Part shown: in pieces, positions 11,386 through 22,440 of the stretch
How positions within the stretch are numbered: position 1 is the stretch's first letter
Layout: every line of letters begins with the position of its first letter
DNA from: Euborellia annulipes
Taxonomy: Eukaryota; Arthropoda; Insecta; Dermaptera; Anisolabididae
Direction of reading: 5' to 3'
Assembly (NCBI GenBank): GCA_023213315.1
Contig: JAKCPI010000887.1
Location: 1 to 64,000, forward strand
DNA length: 64,000 nt
Position numbers and translations under genes: made by a program
Notes under the pieces: model-generated
Database searches by the model: none
The model's input: only the letters and a program-made list of their open reading frames with translations
Told to the model about the DNA's origin: nothing

Positions 11386-12056
11386 TCTGGTGTGACTGGC
11401 GCACAGCACACAACTTTCTCTTACCTTCGGTAATCGAAAGTTGTGCACTGTGCTTGTCACACCAGATTTTTTGTGTCGACATGTATTTAGTTCCCGGCAT
11501 TAGGGAATATTTGAATTCAGATGTAAAAAATTTATAAGTATGGGAAAATATTTATATTTTGTTACTATGGCAACCATTTCTCCTATCTTCCCTATGAAGC
11601 ACAAGAGTAAAGTGTGCTTCAAACAATTTTGTGGGCAAAACGAGAATATACATTTGAAAGAGCATCTAAAAAATAATTGATTTTTGAATTTTAATCAAAA
11701 TCGTTAGAGCGAATTTTGAGAAAATCGAAAAAAAACTGAAAAAGTACATCAGTAAAGTACTAGTACTCTTTGGCCGATTTTGATTAAAAGCTTATTTTTC
11801 CGGTCCCGGGGGGTGTTTAACTTAAATATAAAATTTCAACCTCCTAGCTCAATTCCTTCATCCTTAAAATTGAACACACACCCACCCACCCACCCACCCA
11901 CCCACAGACAGACCATGTCGCGAAAACCACTTTTTTTGGATTCAGGGGACCTCAAAACGTGAAGATCCATCAAAATCTCGACATCGAATTTTTGACATGA
12001 ATCCAATACTTTCTCTCTATATATATATTACATATATACATAGGTAAGAGAAAGTA
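11386..12056 (+). mobile_element. Hel-like element, near-complete copy
   Basis: Same order of parts as the copy 95 bp to its left and nearly identical to it. The microsatellite differs (shorter, mostly CCCA units). It is flanked on both sides by long A runs. Confidence 0.82.
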
Positions 12057-12094
12057 AAAAAAAAAAAAATGAAAATTCTAAAATTAAAAAAAAA

Positions 12095-12659
12095 AAAAAC
12101 TCATTAGGTAAAGTATTACTTCTCGGGGACGTATTTACTCCAAAAGTTAATAGAAATCTACAATTTTAGTGTAAAGAGTATCTTATATTTATATAATTTC
12201 GATCTAGCTGCATGCGTTTTTAAGCAATCGAGTTCACACACTCACACACAGACAATTCCAAAACAATATACGAGAAAGTTTTGGAAAAGTCATTCCCGAT
12301 TTATTTTAAAACAGATCAAACAAAAACTAAATTTTTATTAAAAATTAATCTTGAACCTCTTTTGGGAATTTTGGATTTTTTTTTTTCAAATGTTCTCTCT
12401 TCCTTAGCAATTAAATTAATTAAATATGCAACAGGATAAGGAACAGGTGCAGCCAAAAATAAAAAGCCTCCGATTTTTACAATCCAACGCGTCTTTTCGG
12501 GATTTCATTAATTTATATAAATAAGGACAGGTTCTTTCAGATATGGAAAAATAACAAAAAAATTCTCTTAAAACAAAGAAACTCGATGTTTGAGTGATAA
12601 TTAAGAGTAACAGAACGGTGCAAGCAACCATAAAAATTTTTATTTTAAATATCGTCATC
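12095..12659. other. Right arm of the foldback, then no gene recognised
   Basis: The first part is the reverse-complement arm of the foldback. After about 12275 the sequence is AT-rich, with a minus-strand open frame at 12416-12658 that has no recognisable domain. Confidence 0.4.
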
Positions 12660-12692
12660 CTGAAGATGGGAATGATGCGTTCCCGAAACGTC
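12660..12692 (+). ncRNA. Hammerhead ribozyme-like motif
   Basis: The core is CTGAAGA, then stem-loop GGGAA-TGATGCG-TTCCC, then GAAAC directly followed by GTC. This matches the conserved hammerhead residues (CUGANGA, GAAA, cleavage triplet NUH). Helix III would be only two base pairs with no loop, a form expected to work best as a dimer. The flanks CGTCATC and GACGAAATTT can pair as helix I with a mismatch. A decayed paralogue lies at 47325. Activity is untested. Confidence 0.6.
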
Positions 12693-13727
12693 GACGAAAT
12701 TTAAATAAATTATTTTTATTCTATGCTGGGTGCCTACAAAATATTCTCTTTTCTATTTTGCTTAGATATAACATTAAAATTATTCAAATTTTTTTTTTTT
12801 TTTACCCCTAATTTATCAAAGTAATCATGTCGGCCATTTTTATTTTGCGCTTAATTATCATTGGTTTGAGTTGCCTAGATAAAAATCACTGATTTTTATT
12901 TCTGGAAATTTCTTTTCTTTTCGTGCTGGAGAGAGAAGGGGGGGGGGGGGAGCAAAGTGTATGTGTCTGTGTGTGGGTGTCGATGTCTTTGTATACAGAC
13001 AAGATAAATGGTTTTCGTTGAAGAATAATTATTTTCCATGTTCTAATTAAGAATCCTGGCGATTAATCATTGAGTGACGCCGCGCATTGCAAACAGATCC
13101 GGCGCCCCCCCCCCACCCCTATTATTTAATTATTATAATTTCATACCAAAATAAATCCCTGATACAAACACTAACGTGTTTTACAATCATTAATTCTACA
13201 TTAAATATAACAAACTATTTCGAATATAAATTATGACTTGATTCTCGATTTAATTCATTAATTTTTTATTTTTTTTTGGTTATAAAATTTATTCCATTTA
13301 TTCATTCTTCATACAAAACACGAACGAATGCTTTCTATTCTCTTTCGATAAAGTAGGAAATTTATCATTTTTATGATAAATGCTTGTTTAATCAATCATA
13401 ATTGAAAATTACAATTATTTTGCAATTATTTAATAATAAAAATAAAAATTTTCTTATATAAGAGAGATTTTCATTTATTTCCCTAACTCGGTTATGCTAG
13501 AATAAATTATTTCTGGTCTCTACAAATACTTTTAAATTATTCTTTCAAAACAATAGCGATTATAAATTATTTTAATTTTATTTTCAAATTATACTTTAAA
13601 GTTTCAATAAAAAAAAAAAAATTAACTATAAATATTTATTTACACTAATACATGATTATATGAAACAACAAAGAAACTTTACTAGATAATACTGGTTCAT
13701 GTGAGAAAATTAAACCATTCTAAAAAA
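12693..13727. other. No gene recognised; AT-rich
   Basis: It holds the tail of the hammerhead-bearing repeat (ATGCTGGGTGCCTAC, also at 47384), a G run at about 12938-12950, and a hAT-like start (CAGATCCGGCGCCCCC, about 13096). No exon signal was seen. Confidence 0.4.
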
Positions 13728-14438
13728 TCTGGTGTGACTGGTCGCACAGCAGACAACTTTCTCATTTTTTTTTTTTACCAATGGTAAGAGAAAGTTTTAT
13801 ACTGTGCTTGTCACACCAGATTTTTTGTGTCGACATATATTTAGTTTCCGCAGATGCATTATAATTCAAGATGTAAAATTTATAAACAGAGAAAAAAATA
13901 TTTATTTTTTGTTACCATAGCAACCATTTTCCCTATCTTTCCTATGAAGCACAAGAGTAAAGTGTCCTTCAAACAATTTTGAGAGCAAAATGAGAATATA
14001 CATTTGAAAGAGCATCGAAATAATAATTGATTTCCTGGCTGCTGTTCCTGAGAAGGCTCCCGTTCCTGTTTCTAAATTGATTTTTAAATTTTAATCAAAA
14101 TAATTTTGAGAAAATCTAAAAAAACTGAAAAACTACATCAGTAAAGTTCTAGTACTCTTTGGTCGATTTTGTTCAAAAGCTTATTTTCACTCTCCAAAAG
14201 GGTGCCTAACTAAATATAAAATTTCAACCTCCTAGCTCAATTCCTTCATGCTTAAAATTGAACACAGACACACACACTCACATACAGACAATGTCACGAA
14301 AACCACTTTTTTGATTCAGGGGACCTCAAAACGTGTATATCCATCAATATCAAAACATCGAATTTTTTGACATGAGTCCAATACTTTCTCTCTTTATATA
14401 TATGTATATTAACATATACATATAGGTAAGAGAAAGTA
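13728..14438 (+). mobile_element. Hel-like element with a small insertion
   Basis: Both terminal hairpins are present, though the first is more diverged and has a T-rich loop side. A roughly 50-bp stretch at 14031-14080 (CCTGGCTGCTGTTCCTGAG...) interrupts the core within TTGATTT, which is repeated on both sides. The microsatellite is short (ACACAC). Confidence 0.8.
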
Positions 14439-14883
14439 ATAAGCAAAAGCAAGTTGCACAACTTTTGCGGTCTTTTTAATCAGAACAAAGCCCCCTTCGT
14501 TTGAAAGATCGAATATGAGATGCTTGCTCATGTTTCTTAAAGTATCGGTATAAATGTTTATTTACTTTTTTTTTTTTTCATTTTTGAGAATAAATCTCCT
14601 TCCTGTAACGGATTGTTATGAAATTCTGTCCATGGTTGTAGATCTTAAGTTCTCAACGTGGGCGATAACGCTCCCTTGTGCGCGTTTGAGACTTTTTTTT
14701 TTGGGGGGGGGGGGGCAGTAGAAGACCCAGAGAAAATTATGGGGCATTGAGATGGCGAAGATGGGACGTGGGCAGATCAAAAAATATAGTCTAAAAAAGG
14801 CAAAAAGATACACCCTAATCAAGTACTAAAGTAAAACTTAATATCGTTTAATTTGTGTTATTGTAGATATTGGTATTCATTTT
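14439..14883. other. No gene recognised; G-run
   Basis: Non-repetitive to the eye apart from a T8-G12 block at about 14693-14714. A minus-strand open frame (14616-14822) reads through that homopolymer and is not credible as a gene. Confidence 0.4.
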
Positions 14884-15783
14884 TACTTTCTCTTACCTAT
14901 GTATATGTAATATATATAGAGAGAAAGTATTGGATTCATGTCAAAAATTCGATGTCGAGATTTTGATGGATCTTCACGTTTTGAGGTCCCCTGAATCCAA
15001 AAAAGTGGTTTTCGCGACATGGTCTGTCTGTGGGTGTGGGTGGGTGGGTGGGTGGGTGTGTGTTCAATTTTAAGCATGAAGGAATTGAGCTACGCGGTTG
15101 AAATTTTATATATATATTTAAGTTAAACACCCGCCGGGACCGGAAAAATAAGCTTTTAATCAAAATCGGCCAAAGAGTACTAGTACTTTACTGATGTATT
15201 TTTTCAGTTTTTTTCGATTTTCTCAAAATTTGCTCCAACGATTTTTTTTTAAAATTCAAAAATCAATTATTTTTTAGATTCTCTATAAAATGTATATTCT
15301 CATTTTGCAATTGAAATCTTCTGAAGACCACTTTACTCTTGTATTTCATAGGGAAGATAGGAGAAATGGTTGCCATGGACCGGAAAAATAAGCTTTTTGA
15401 CCAAAATCGACCAAAGAGTACTAGTACTTTACTGATGTATTTTTTAGTTTTTTCGATTTTCTCAAATTTGCTCCAACGATTTTTTTTAAATTCAAAAATC
15501 AATTATTTTTTTGATTCTCTATAAAATGTATATTCTCATTTTGCAATTGAAATCTTCTGAAGACCACTTTACTCTTGTGTTTCATAGGAAAGATAGGAGA
15601 AATGGTTGCCATGGCAACAAAATATAAATATTTTGCCATACTTATAAATTTTACATCTGAATTCATATGTTCCGTACTGTCGGGAACTAAATATATGTCG
15701 ACACGAAAAATCTGGTGTGACAAGCACAGTACACAACTTTCGATTACCGAAGGTAAGAGAAAGTTGTGTGCTGTGCGCCAGTG
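14884..15783 (-). mobile_element. Hel-like element with an internal 240-bp tandem duplication
   Basis: It starts with TACTTTCTCTTACC and ends inside the first hairpin (GTGCTGTGCGCCAGT), lacking the outermost CACACCAGA. The block beginning GGACCGGAAAAATAAGC occurs at 15137 and again at 15377. The junction CCATGG/ACCGG shares GG, which suggests a microhomology-mediated tandem duplication after insertion. Confidence 0.85.
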
Positions 15784-16841
15784 GATCACGTGGATTTAAT
15801 ACTGTAACAATGTTGGTAACTAAAAAGAGAAATTGACTTCATGTTACTTAACGCGGCGGTTGTTTTTAAGTAAATATATTCTATCCATATGCTTAAAAAA
15901 GCCCTTATTACTGGATGTGAGAGTTAGAAAAACTGGAATAGAAATGTAGACAGAAAATGACTTTGGTTCGGGTGATTCGTGGTCGCCATTCATATACCTA
16001 TTTACAATACACAATATGAGCTGAGTGAAAATTAAAATAAATTTTGAACAAGAAACAACTATCACAAAAAAGATCCGACAAAAAAAAACCCTCTCACTCA
16101 CCTATAAGAAATAGTAAAAAAAAAACTTGTTTTAATTTGGAAAACACCTCCTGAGTCAAAAAAAGAAAGGATAGATAATAGATAGTGAAGGAATTATTCA
16201 AATGACCAAATTCTAAAGAGGATTTTTCAATAGAGTGAATATTTATTAACTTGTCGATGTTTATCATCTATTAAATAGTAACAATTTTTTTTTGTTTAGA
16301 AAACAAATTCCTAGTTTAATTTTTTTTTAGCCTGCTTAGGCCATTTGACTTTACAAAGTTTTCGTATAAATTTGAAATACATTATATCGTTGAATTCCGG
16401 CTCTGGAAATGATTTCATTTTATAATGATCTTTATTTGAAATTCACTTAAGAAAAAAAAAGATGGTATATTTTTGTTTAAATAAGGAAACCTGTTTGCTT
16501 ACTTTATGAATGTTTAATTAGCTTTAAAATTACAAATTTATTGCATTCTATTTATGTTTAGAATATGTAAAAATAAGCATGGGAGAAAATTAGTCGGTTA
16601 GTTTTTCTAATTTTTTTTTTTAGCGATTTCATCCTTTAATTTGAATAGGGGGTCGGCCGACCCCGCACCGTGGAAATAATACACAGAAGGAGAAGATTCC
16701 ATCCCTTAAATAGGCTCAAAATATGTTTTTTGTTTTTTATAGGCTTTAATTTTTTAATAACGCGAAAATTTTTTTTTTTTCTGATTTAACCAAATGCCAC
16801 GAATTTGTATGCCGTTTTAATTGAAGAAAATGTTTCTATAA
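15784..16841. other. No gene recognised; AT-rich
   Basis: Low-complexity A/T with one GC-rich patch (GGGGGTCGGCCGACCCCGC, about 16646). Nothing resembles an exon. The minus-strand frame 15844-16101 has no domain. Confidence 0.35.
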
Positions 16842-17066
16842 TGGAGAGATGGAGATATCACCCAAATTAGAGTGCTCGCGGTTCATTAAAATTCCCTCTT
16901 TTTCAGCCTAAATTTATTTGGCCATCTTCAGTTATTGGAAATTATACACAATATATACCAATAACTGACGATGGCTAAATAAATTCAGGCCAAAACGCCT
17001 TTTTCTTGGAGTTTTTAAACCTCGAGCATTCCAATTTGGCTGATATCTCCATCCCTCCATTAGCAG
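16842..17066. repeat. Palindromic element with outward hammerhead-like cores
   Basis: GGAGAGATGGAGATATCA ... CCAAATTAGAGTGCTCG on the left is matched by CGAGCATTCCAATTTGG ... TGATATCTCCATCCCTCC on the right. The arms are about 105 bp with a centre near 16955. Each arm has a CTGANGA word next to the centre, pointing outward; the right-hand one has lost the first G of GAAA. Confidence 0.75.
16899..16931 (-). ncRNA. Hammerhead ribozyme-like motif
   Basis: The minus strand gives CTGAAGA, stem GGCC-AAATAAATTTA-GGCT (one G.U pair), then GAAA. The conserved core is intact, but the cleavage triplet is not obvious, so this is a weaker candidate. Confidence 0.4.
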
Positions 17067-17260
17067 CCACAACTTCAAGCGAAAATGTTTCAAACTTTTA
17101 TTGTGCTAAGAATTCATTTAGAAAAGTAGAGACTAGATTTCCAATAATTAAATCATATTAAATGAAAACCTATAGAAAAAAACCAGGTAATTCTGTGAGA
17201 TACCTCTAGAAGAAAAAAGTGGACTCCGGGGGGTGGGGGGGGAGAGTGAGAAAGCTCACT
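17067..17260. other. No gene recognised
   Basis: AT-rich spacer ending in a GGGGGGTGGGGGGGG tract immediately before a Hel-like copy. Confidence 0.35.
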
Positions 17261-17910
17261 AACTTTCTCTTACCTTCGGTAATCGAAAGTTGTGTTCTGT
17301 GCTTGTCACACCAGATTTTTTCGTGTCGAAATATATTTAGTTCCCGACAGTACGGTACATTTGAATTCAGATGTAAAATTTATAAGTATGGGAAAATATT
17401 TATATTTTGTTACCATGGCAACCATTTTTCCTATCTTTCCTATGAAACACAAGAGTAAAGTGGTCTTCAGAAGATTTCAATCGCAAAATGAGAATATACA
17501 TTTTAAAGAGCATCTAAAAAATAATTGATTTTTGAATTTAAAAAAAAGTCGTTGGAGCAAATTTTGAGAAAATCGAAAAAAACTGAAAAAGTACATCAGT
17601 AAAGTACTAGTACTCTTTGGCCGATTTTGATTAAAAGCTTATTTTTCCGGTCCCGGGGGGTGTTTAACTTAAATATAAAATTTCAACCTCGTAGCTCAAT
17701 TCCTTCATCCTTAAAATTGAACACACACACACCCACCCACACACCCACACACCCACCCACAGACAGACCATGTCGCGAAAACCACTTTTTTGGATTCAGG
17801 GGACCTCAAAACGTGAAGATCCATCAAAATCTCGACATCGAATTTTTGACATGAATCCAATACTTTCTCTCTATATATATATTACATATATACATAGGTA
17901 AGAGAAAGTA
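17261..17910 (+). mobile_element. Hel-like element lacking the outer arm of its first hairpin
   Basis: It begins at ACTTTCTCTTACCTTCGG, the inner part of the hairpin, preceded by unrelated G-rich DNA. The rest is complete through the microsatellite (ACACACCCACCCAC) to GGTAAGAGAAAGTA. The start at the sub-terminal repeat may mark a true alternative end of the element. Confidence 0.82.
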
Positions 17911-18339
17911 AAAATTATATATTTTTTAATGGAAACTTTCCTGGTCCAAACCTAAAAAATTACCAATAAAGATTTTCATTTTCTTTTATAAAAATAATGA
18001 AATAATAACAAGTAGAAAACGCGTGGGCGGGACTTAATATTGTCCCTCACTGTACGTAGAATTTTAGGTTTTTCAAATTCACTTTCCGGCTCTTCCTTCC
18101 ATAGAGCCAATGTTAAATCCCCATATGGGGATTTGCATGTTAATTTCGATTCAAAAGGGGTCGGTCCCCTTGTGAACTTTTTACACATTTAAAACATTTT
18201 TTTTTTTCCAATACTTAGGAAATTTTGTATTTGTTTAGGATTGTGTATAAAATATCTAAATATGAGATTAAAATTTTGAAAAATAACCATAGTTTATTTC
18301 ACGCAGTCAACATTTAAAATGCAAGTTTGAAACTAAGGT
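17911..18339. other. No gene recognised
   Basis: AT-rich. The minus-strand frame 17976-18188 has no recognised domain. Confidence 0.35.
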
Positions 18340-18461
18340 GCTATGGGAAACTACATGTAAATATATCTCGACACAAAAAATCTGGTGTGACAGCACAGTA
18401 CACAACTTAAGATTACCGAAGGTAAGAGAAAGTTGTGTGCTGTTCGCCAGTCACACCAGAT
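18340..18461 (-). mobile_element. Solo hairpin end of a Hel-like element
   Basis: Only the terminal hairpin (TCTGGTGTGAC ... GTCACACCAGA) and about 40 bp of adjoining core (GTAAATATATCTCGACAC) are present. It is either a truncated insertion or the remnant of a deletion. Confidence 0.75.
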
Positions 18462-18618
18462 TTTTTTTTAATTTCAATAACTATATATTTTATTTTCTGT
18501 TGTTTTAATAGGCGGAAGGGGAGGTTTTTTTTTTTGTTATTGACATTTGTTCTTGGTGTCTCCCTTTTATGATCCTAACAAAAACTCTCCTAGATCACGA
18601 GCAGACTTCTTCCCTTTA

Positions 18619-18930
18619 TTATTTTTTTATCCACTCAATTTCTGACACGTTTTGTCGTGCTGTGGTGTCGTTAAGTGGTGATAATTTGTCGAAGGACCTT
18701 CCGATCGAGACTTTCTGATAAGCCATTTTCGGGTCAGATAATTGGATGAGGCGCCCCCAGGAGGAGGAGGAGGTTCGCTCCTTCAGGTAGTCAGTCCAAT
18801 CTTGCGCAACTTGAACAAATTTCTTCTTGTTTACTTTTTTAACTTCAAGTATATAATTTCCAATTAATATGTCGTTGTCCCAAAAGGCTTGTCCTTCCTT
18901 CCTTGGGTACCTGAAGTACCTGAACTTCAA
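18619..18930 (-). CDS. Unrecognised 103-residue open frame, possibly a transposon remnant
   Basis: The frame starts MKFRYFRYPRKEGQAFW and ends EIEWIKK. Its composition is protein-like rather than low complexity, with charged stretches (LEVKKVNKKK, DWTDYLKERTSSSSWGR). I do not recognise a domain. It has no splice context that I can support and lies between Hel-like copies, so a decayed mobile-element protein or a single host exon are both possible. The start is simply the first ATG. Confidence 0.3.
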   Translation of the reverse strand: MKFRYFRYPRKEGQAFWDNDILIGNYILEVKKVNKKKFVQVAQDWTDYLKERTSSSSWGRLIQLSDPKMAYQKVSIGRSFDKLSPLNDTTARQNVSEIEWIKK

Positions 18931-19420
18931 TTCAAGCCTGTCAACTTGACTTCCTTATAAGCGTGTCAAGAGAGAGGGGTTGCTGCCAAACCCTTCTTTT
19001 ATTTACCACACCACCGTTACTAATAGCTGACCTGGCAATTTGCTTTTATTATTATTTTGGGGAAAGAAGAAAAGGAAAAAGAAATATTTGATTGGTTTTT
19101 AACCACTGATGCGATTCGAATCTTTAGTGATGTTTTTCTTTAGTTGAGATCTCTGACACAATAAATACCACTAGATGGTCAATTAACCAAGACAATTGTC
19201 CCTAAATTGCCAGAGCACTGTATTTGTTGTACATTTTAGTTTCTTAATCAACCTATTTTACCCCTAGGATTTTGTTAAACTCTTTTATTAAAGAAGACAT
19301 GAAAAAAAGAAAGAAGTACCTTCAAATTTTTGAATTTTCTTTTTCCAAATGGATTTATTTATGGTTTAAAGTATCAATGAGTATTCGAGGGATATAAAAC
19401 TATCATATTAAAATAAAAAT
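18931..19420. other. No gene recognised
   Basis: Mixed-composition sequence without repeats that I could match. A short GC-richer segment (18955-19035) adjoins the open frame to its left. Confidence 0.35.
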
Positions 19421-19726
19421 TCTGGTGTGACTGTCGCACCAGATTTTTCGTGTCGACATATATTTAGTTTCCGCCAATATATTAGAATTCAAGAAAGATG
19501 TAAAATTTATAAACATGGGAGAATATTTATATTTTGTTACCATGGCAACCATTTCTCCTAATCCTTCCTATGAAGTACAAGAGTAAAGTGGTCCTCAGAA
19601 GATTTCAATGGCAAAATGAGAATATACATTTTAAAGAGCATTTAAAAAATAATTGATTTTTGAATTTTAATCAAAATCGTTGGAGCGAATTTTGAGAAAA
19701 AATATACATATAGGTAAGAGAAAGTA
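19421..19726 (+). mobile_element. Hel-like element, hairpin collapsed and interior deleted
   Basis: The first hairpin is reduced to TCTGGTGTGACTGTCGCACC followed by AGA. The core runs to GAGCGAATTTTGAGAAAA and then jumps to the far terminus ATATACATATAGGTAAGAGA. It ends AAAGTA, seven A bases before the next copy. Confidence 0.8.
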
Positions 19727-19733
19727 AAAAAAA

Positions 19734-20025
19734 TCTGGTGTGACTGGCGCACAGCACACAACTTTCTCTTACCTTCGGTAATCGAAAGTTGTGTTCTGTG
19801 CTTGTCACACCAGATTTTTCGTGTCGACATATATTTAGTTTCCGCCGATATATTAAAATTCAAGATGTAAAATTTATAAACATGGGAAAATATTTATATT
19901 TTGTAACCATGGCAACCATTTCTCCTATCTTTCCTATGAAGCACAAGAGTAAAGTGTGCTTCAAACAATTTTGAGGGCAAAACGAGAATATACATTTGAA
20001 AGAGCATCTAAAAAATAATTGATTT
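19734..20025 (+). mobile_element. Hel-like element, 3'-truncated, head to tail with the previous copy
   Basis: It has a complete first hairpin and core down to AAAAATAATTGATTT, where it is cut by a different repeat. The arrangement end-A7-start with the preceding copy is a head-to-tail tandem. Confidence 0.8.
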
Positions 20026-20072
20026 GGGGGACGAGCGCCCCCCTTTAGCCCCCACCTAGTTACGCTACTGTT
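20026..20072 (-). repeat. hAT-type terminal repeat fragment
   Basis: The minus strand reads CAGTAGCGTAACTAGGTGGG followed by a G-rich run, a wording typical of hAT termini. The opposite end was not found. Confidence 0.5.
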
Positions 20073-21384
20073 TTCACGGCACTTTCTTGAATATACCTTA
20101 TATATCTTTTCTGAATATAAGTAATAAATTTGTTTCATAACATGGTACATCTAGTACAGTAGTTTTTATAATAATAAAAAAAAATCATAATTGACAAACC
20201 TGCTCTGTAGAAATCATTGACATCGATTTAAATTTTTTTGTTTGAGAATCAGCCATATATAGTATATATATATAATATTTCGTTTAAATATATGCCCTCA
20301 TCTTGTGGGTACTTGGATAGCGACCACGAGCTATCCGAGCTGGGACTAGCAGTTCTATCTTTTACATGTCTGTCCCTTTCTTCTATATTTTCATCAGGCG
20401 TCAGACCGTGCGACGGGCCGGCCTTTTCAATTTCTTTCGGTCGTAAAAACACTTACCCTCGACCCCGTACCTTGGGAATAATAAAAGCGAGGAAAGAAGA
20501 AGAATATTAGGTTTAAATATAATAGTGGCATTACCTATTTTAATAAAGGTAGTAAGTAAAATTAAGATAGGGTTAGGGGGCTCTAGAAAAATCATTTTCT
20601 CAAAGGGGGTGGTGAGCAAAATAAGGTTGAGAAACTATGGCTTATAGCTTCATATTTCGAAATTTAAAAAAAAAATTCATTTTTATCTGAAAATGGGAAA
20701 GAATAGAGACCATATTTTTTTGCCCATTTATTATTATTTTTTTTTTTATTCGTAAAATCTTCACGATTTCCCTCCTTCACTTGTAGGTGATTTCTTCTTA
20801 TTAGAATAGTGAATCCATTCGCTTCTTGCTTTAGGTGTCAAACTTAAGAACTGTATCTGAATCTGACATATGTTTTCTTGCTGTCACAATCTTCCACGAA
20901 TCCCGCTCTAGCACATGTCAAATTGGTTTCCATCCTTTTTTTTTTTTTTTTTTACTTTTTATTAATAGTATTATTATGTCACCAAAAAATACTTTTTCCT
21001 GGGAGGCCATTAAGAGCGAAGTTGGTTGTTCATGCGTGATGGCCGTGATATTTGCTTGTCCGAAGATGGTATGGATGGCCTCGTCGTGGTCCCCGTCGTG
21101 AGGGGCGGAGTCCCTCCAAACGAGCATGAACAAAGGGCTCCGACCAAGAGCAGCACTTCTTTCTTTCTTTTCTTCTTTATCCTGTTTAGATATCTCACTT
21201 GAAGTTCAAGGTGGCGTGGGATTCCCTCAACTCCTTTTTAATCTTTTAATCGCCTCTCCTCTCTCTCTCTCTCTCTCTAGCCGAATGAATAAATTTATAT
21301 ATCATAATCAGAGAAAAATAAACTATTAATATGGAAACGATATCATTTTTAATTTATTAATATCATTTTTAAAAAAAAAAAAAA
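20073..21384. other. No gene recognised; GC-richer patches and a (TC)n run
   Basis: Patches at 20295-20480 and 20980-21250 are GC-richer and look non-repetitive. The second contains GGCCTCGTCGTGGTCCCCG. Open frames on both strands there overlap each other and show no domain, so I call no gene. A (TC)n run lies at about 21259-21279. Confidence 0.35.
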
Positions 21385-21840
21385 AAAAAAACTACACTGT
21401 TAAAAATTGTCAAGGAGTATTCATAAACTTCTTTAAGAAATCTGTTATATAAACTGTTTATGAATTTTATATTCGAGTATATGAAAAGTTCATATACTAA
21501 AATATGAACTTTCATAAACCAATTTATTATTATAAGTTTCATAAACGGGTTTATGAAAATGAATTTCATACACTAGTTAAAAAAAAACCGCCTCTCTAGA
21601 GGTTTGAACTCGAGCTCTTGGTTTCTCCCCTTCATATATGAATTTGTACGACGCCTTTACCATCTCGACTACTTACTTTTTTAAGAATATCATACTTTTA
21701 TAAGCTAATTAAATTTAATTCATTTTTTTTTTACTTAATAAGCTAGTTTATGAATTTGATTTCACAAACTGGTTATATTAAAATTCAATCACGACAGTGG
21801 GTGAGACCTATTGAAAATTCATATTTTGCGACCCCCCCTT
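21385..21840. repeat. MITE-like repeat of TTTATGAA words containing a tRNA-type SINE
   Basis: ACACTGTTAAAAATTG at the left and many near-palindromic CATAAAC/GTTTATG words mark a foldback-type MITE. At about 21590-21670 the minus strand carries a tRNA-like head: A-box-like GAGATGGTAAAGGCG and B-box GAGTTCAAACC. The same pair recurs at 38.57-38.72 kb. Confidence 0.55.
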
Positions 21841-22349
21841 ATTTTGAATTGCAATCACAAATTATGATACCAACAAAATGTATAGATCAAAGTCTAAATG
21901 AAGGCACGAAATTGGAAAAAATTTGACATACTGTAAATGTTTGAAGCGATCCTTGAAAATAAATGTTAAGCTCAAAAACTATTCGACAAACATAACTAAA
22001 ATAAAATCTGAAATCAAAATTGCTACGAGCAGACAACATTATAGACATACCATAATGAACATTGCACACAATTCACGTTCCAACAGTTTTCGGCAACTTG
22101 GCCATTTAAGACTTGACGATAACCGTTAGTGAATTAATCATATGATTTAGGGTCAGAGGGCTTGGTTGGTTGATGCTGGGTAAACTAGAAAATAACAGAA
22201 TTTGATTCTGGGATGAAGATTTATTTAAAGTTGATCTCTTAGAGCCGTTCTTATCCATCAATCAAATCAAATGGACGATGTATTTTTCATTATTTAGTTT
22301 GATTTTAATATTTTATTAAAATGTATTAAGGTCGACTCGTTTTCAAATT
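21841..22349. other. No gene recognised; fragment of the GGCAACT repeat
   Basis: TTTTCGGCAACTTGGCC at about 22087 belongs to the repeat seen at 23460 and 60360. The rest is non-descript AT-rich DNA. Confidence 0.35.
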
Positions 22350-22380
22350 CTCAGTTTCGATTTTATATCATCGTCAGGAC
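22350..22380 (-). ncRNA. Hammerhead ribozyme-like motif
   Basis: The minus strand gives CTGACGA, a short GAT-ATAAAA-TC stem, then GAAAC. The core is intact (N7 is C) but helix II is weak. The word GGTCCTGA before it recurs at 46930 with CTGAAGA. Confidence 0.35.
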
Positions 22381-22440
22381 CTACAGGTACAATTATCACC
22401 ATCCACCAGAGTTTAATGGAGCAACTGCGGCTGAGTTCAA

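Larger units (their letters stand above)
10140..12275. mobile_element. Foldback repeat interrupted by two Hel-like copies
   Basis: The left arm (10140-10400) is matched in reverse complement by 11299-11366 (inner part) and 12095-12260 (outer part). Shared words include GGCATGCAGCTAGATCGA / TCGATCTAGCTGCATGC and CTCATTAGGTAAAG / CTTTACCTAATGAG. One Hel-like copy lies between the two inner arms and a second between the inner and outer right arm. The foldback is therefore older than both. The DNA left of it (10035-10130) resembles a diverged Hel-like interior. Confidence 0.75.

Noticed and set aside
11023..17854. Repeated frames reading FNLNIKFQ...TH-rich in several places
   Set aside because: They are translations of the Hel-like element across its CA/CCCA microsatellite and recur only because the DNA repeats.
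10653..20000. Frames reading ...NSDVKFISMGKYLYFVT...ISPIFP
   Set aside because: Same explanation: core of the Hel-like element, on either strand, with frameshifts between copies and no codon-level conservation visible.
20238..20510. Possible hammerhead core (minus-strand CTGATGA near 20390)
   Set aside because: No credible stem II between it and the next GAAA.
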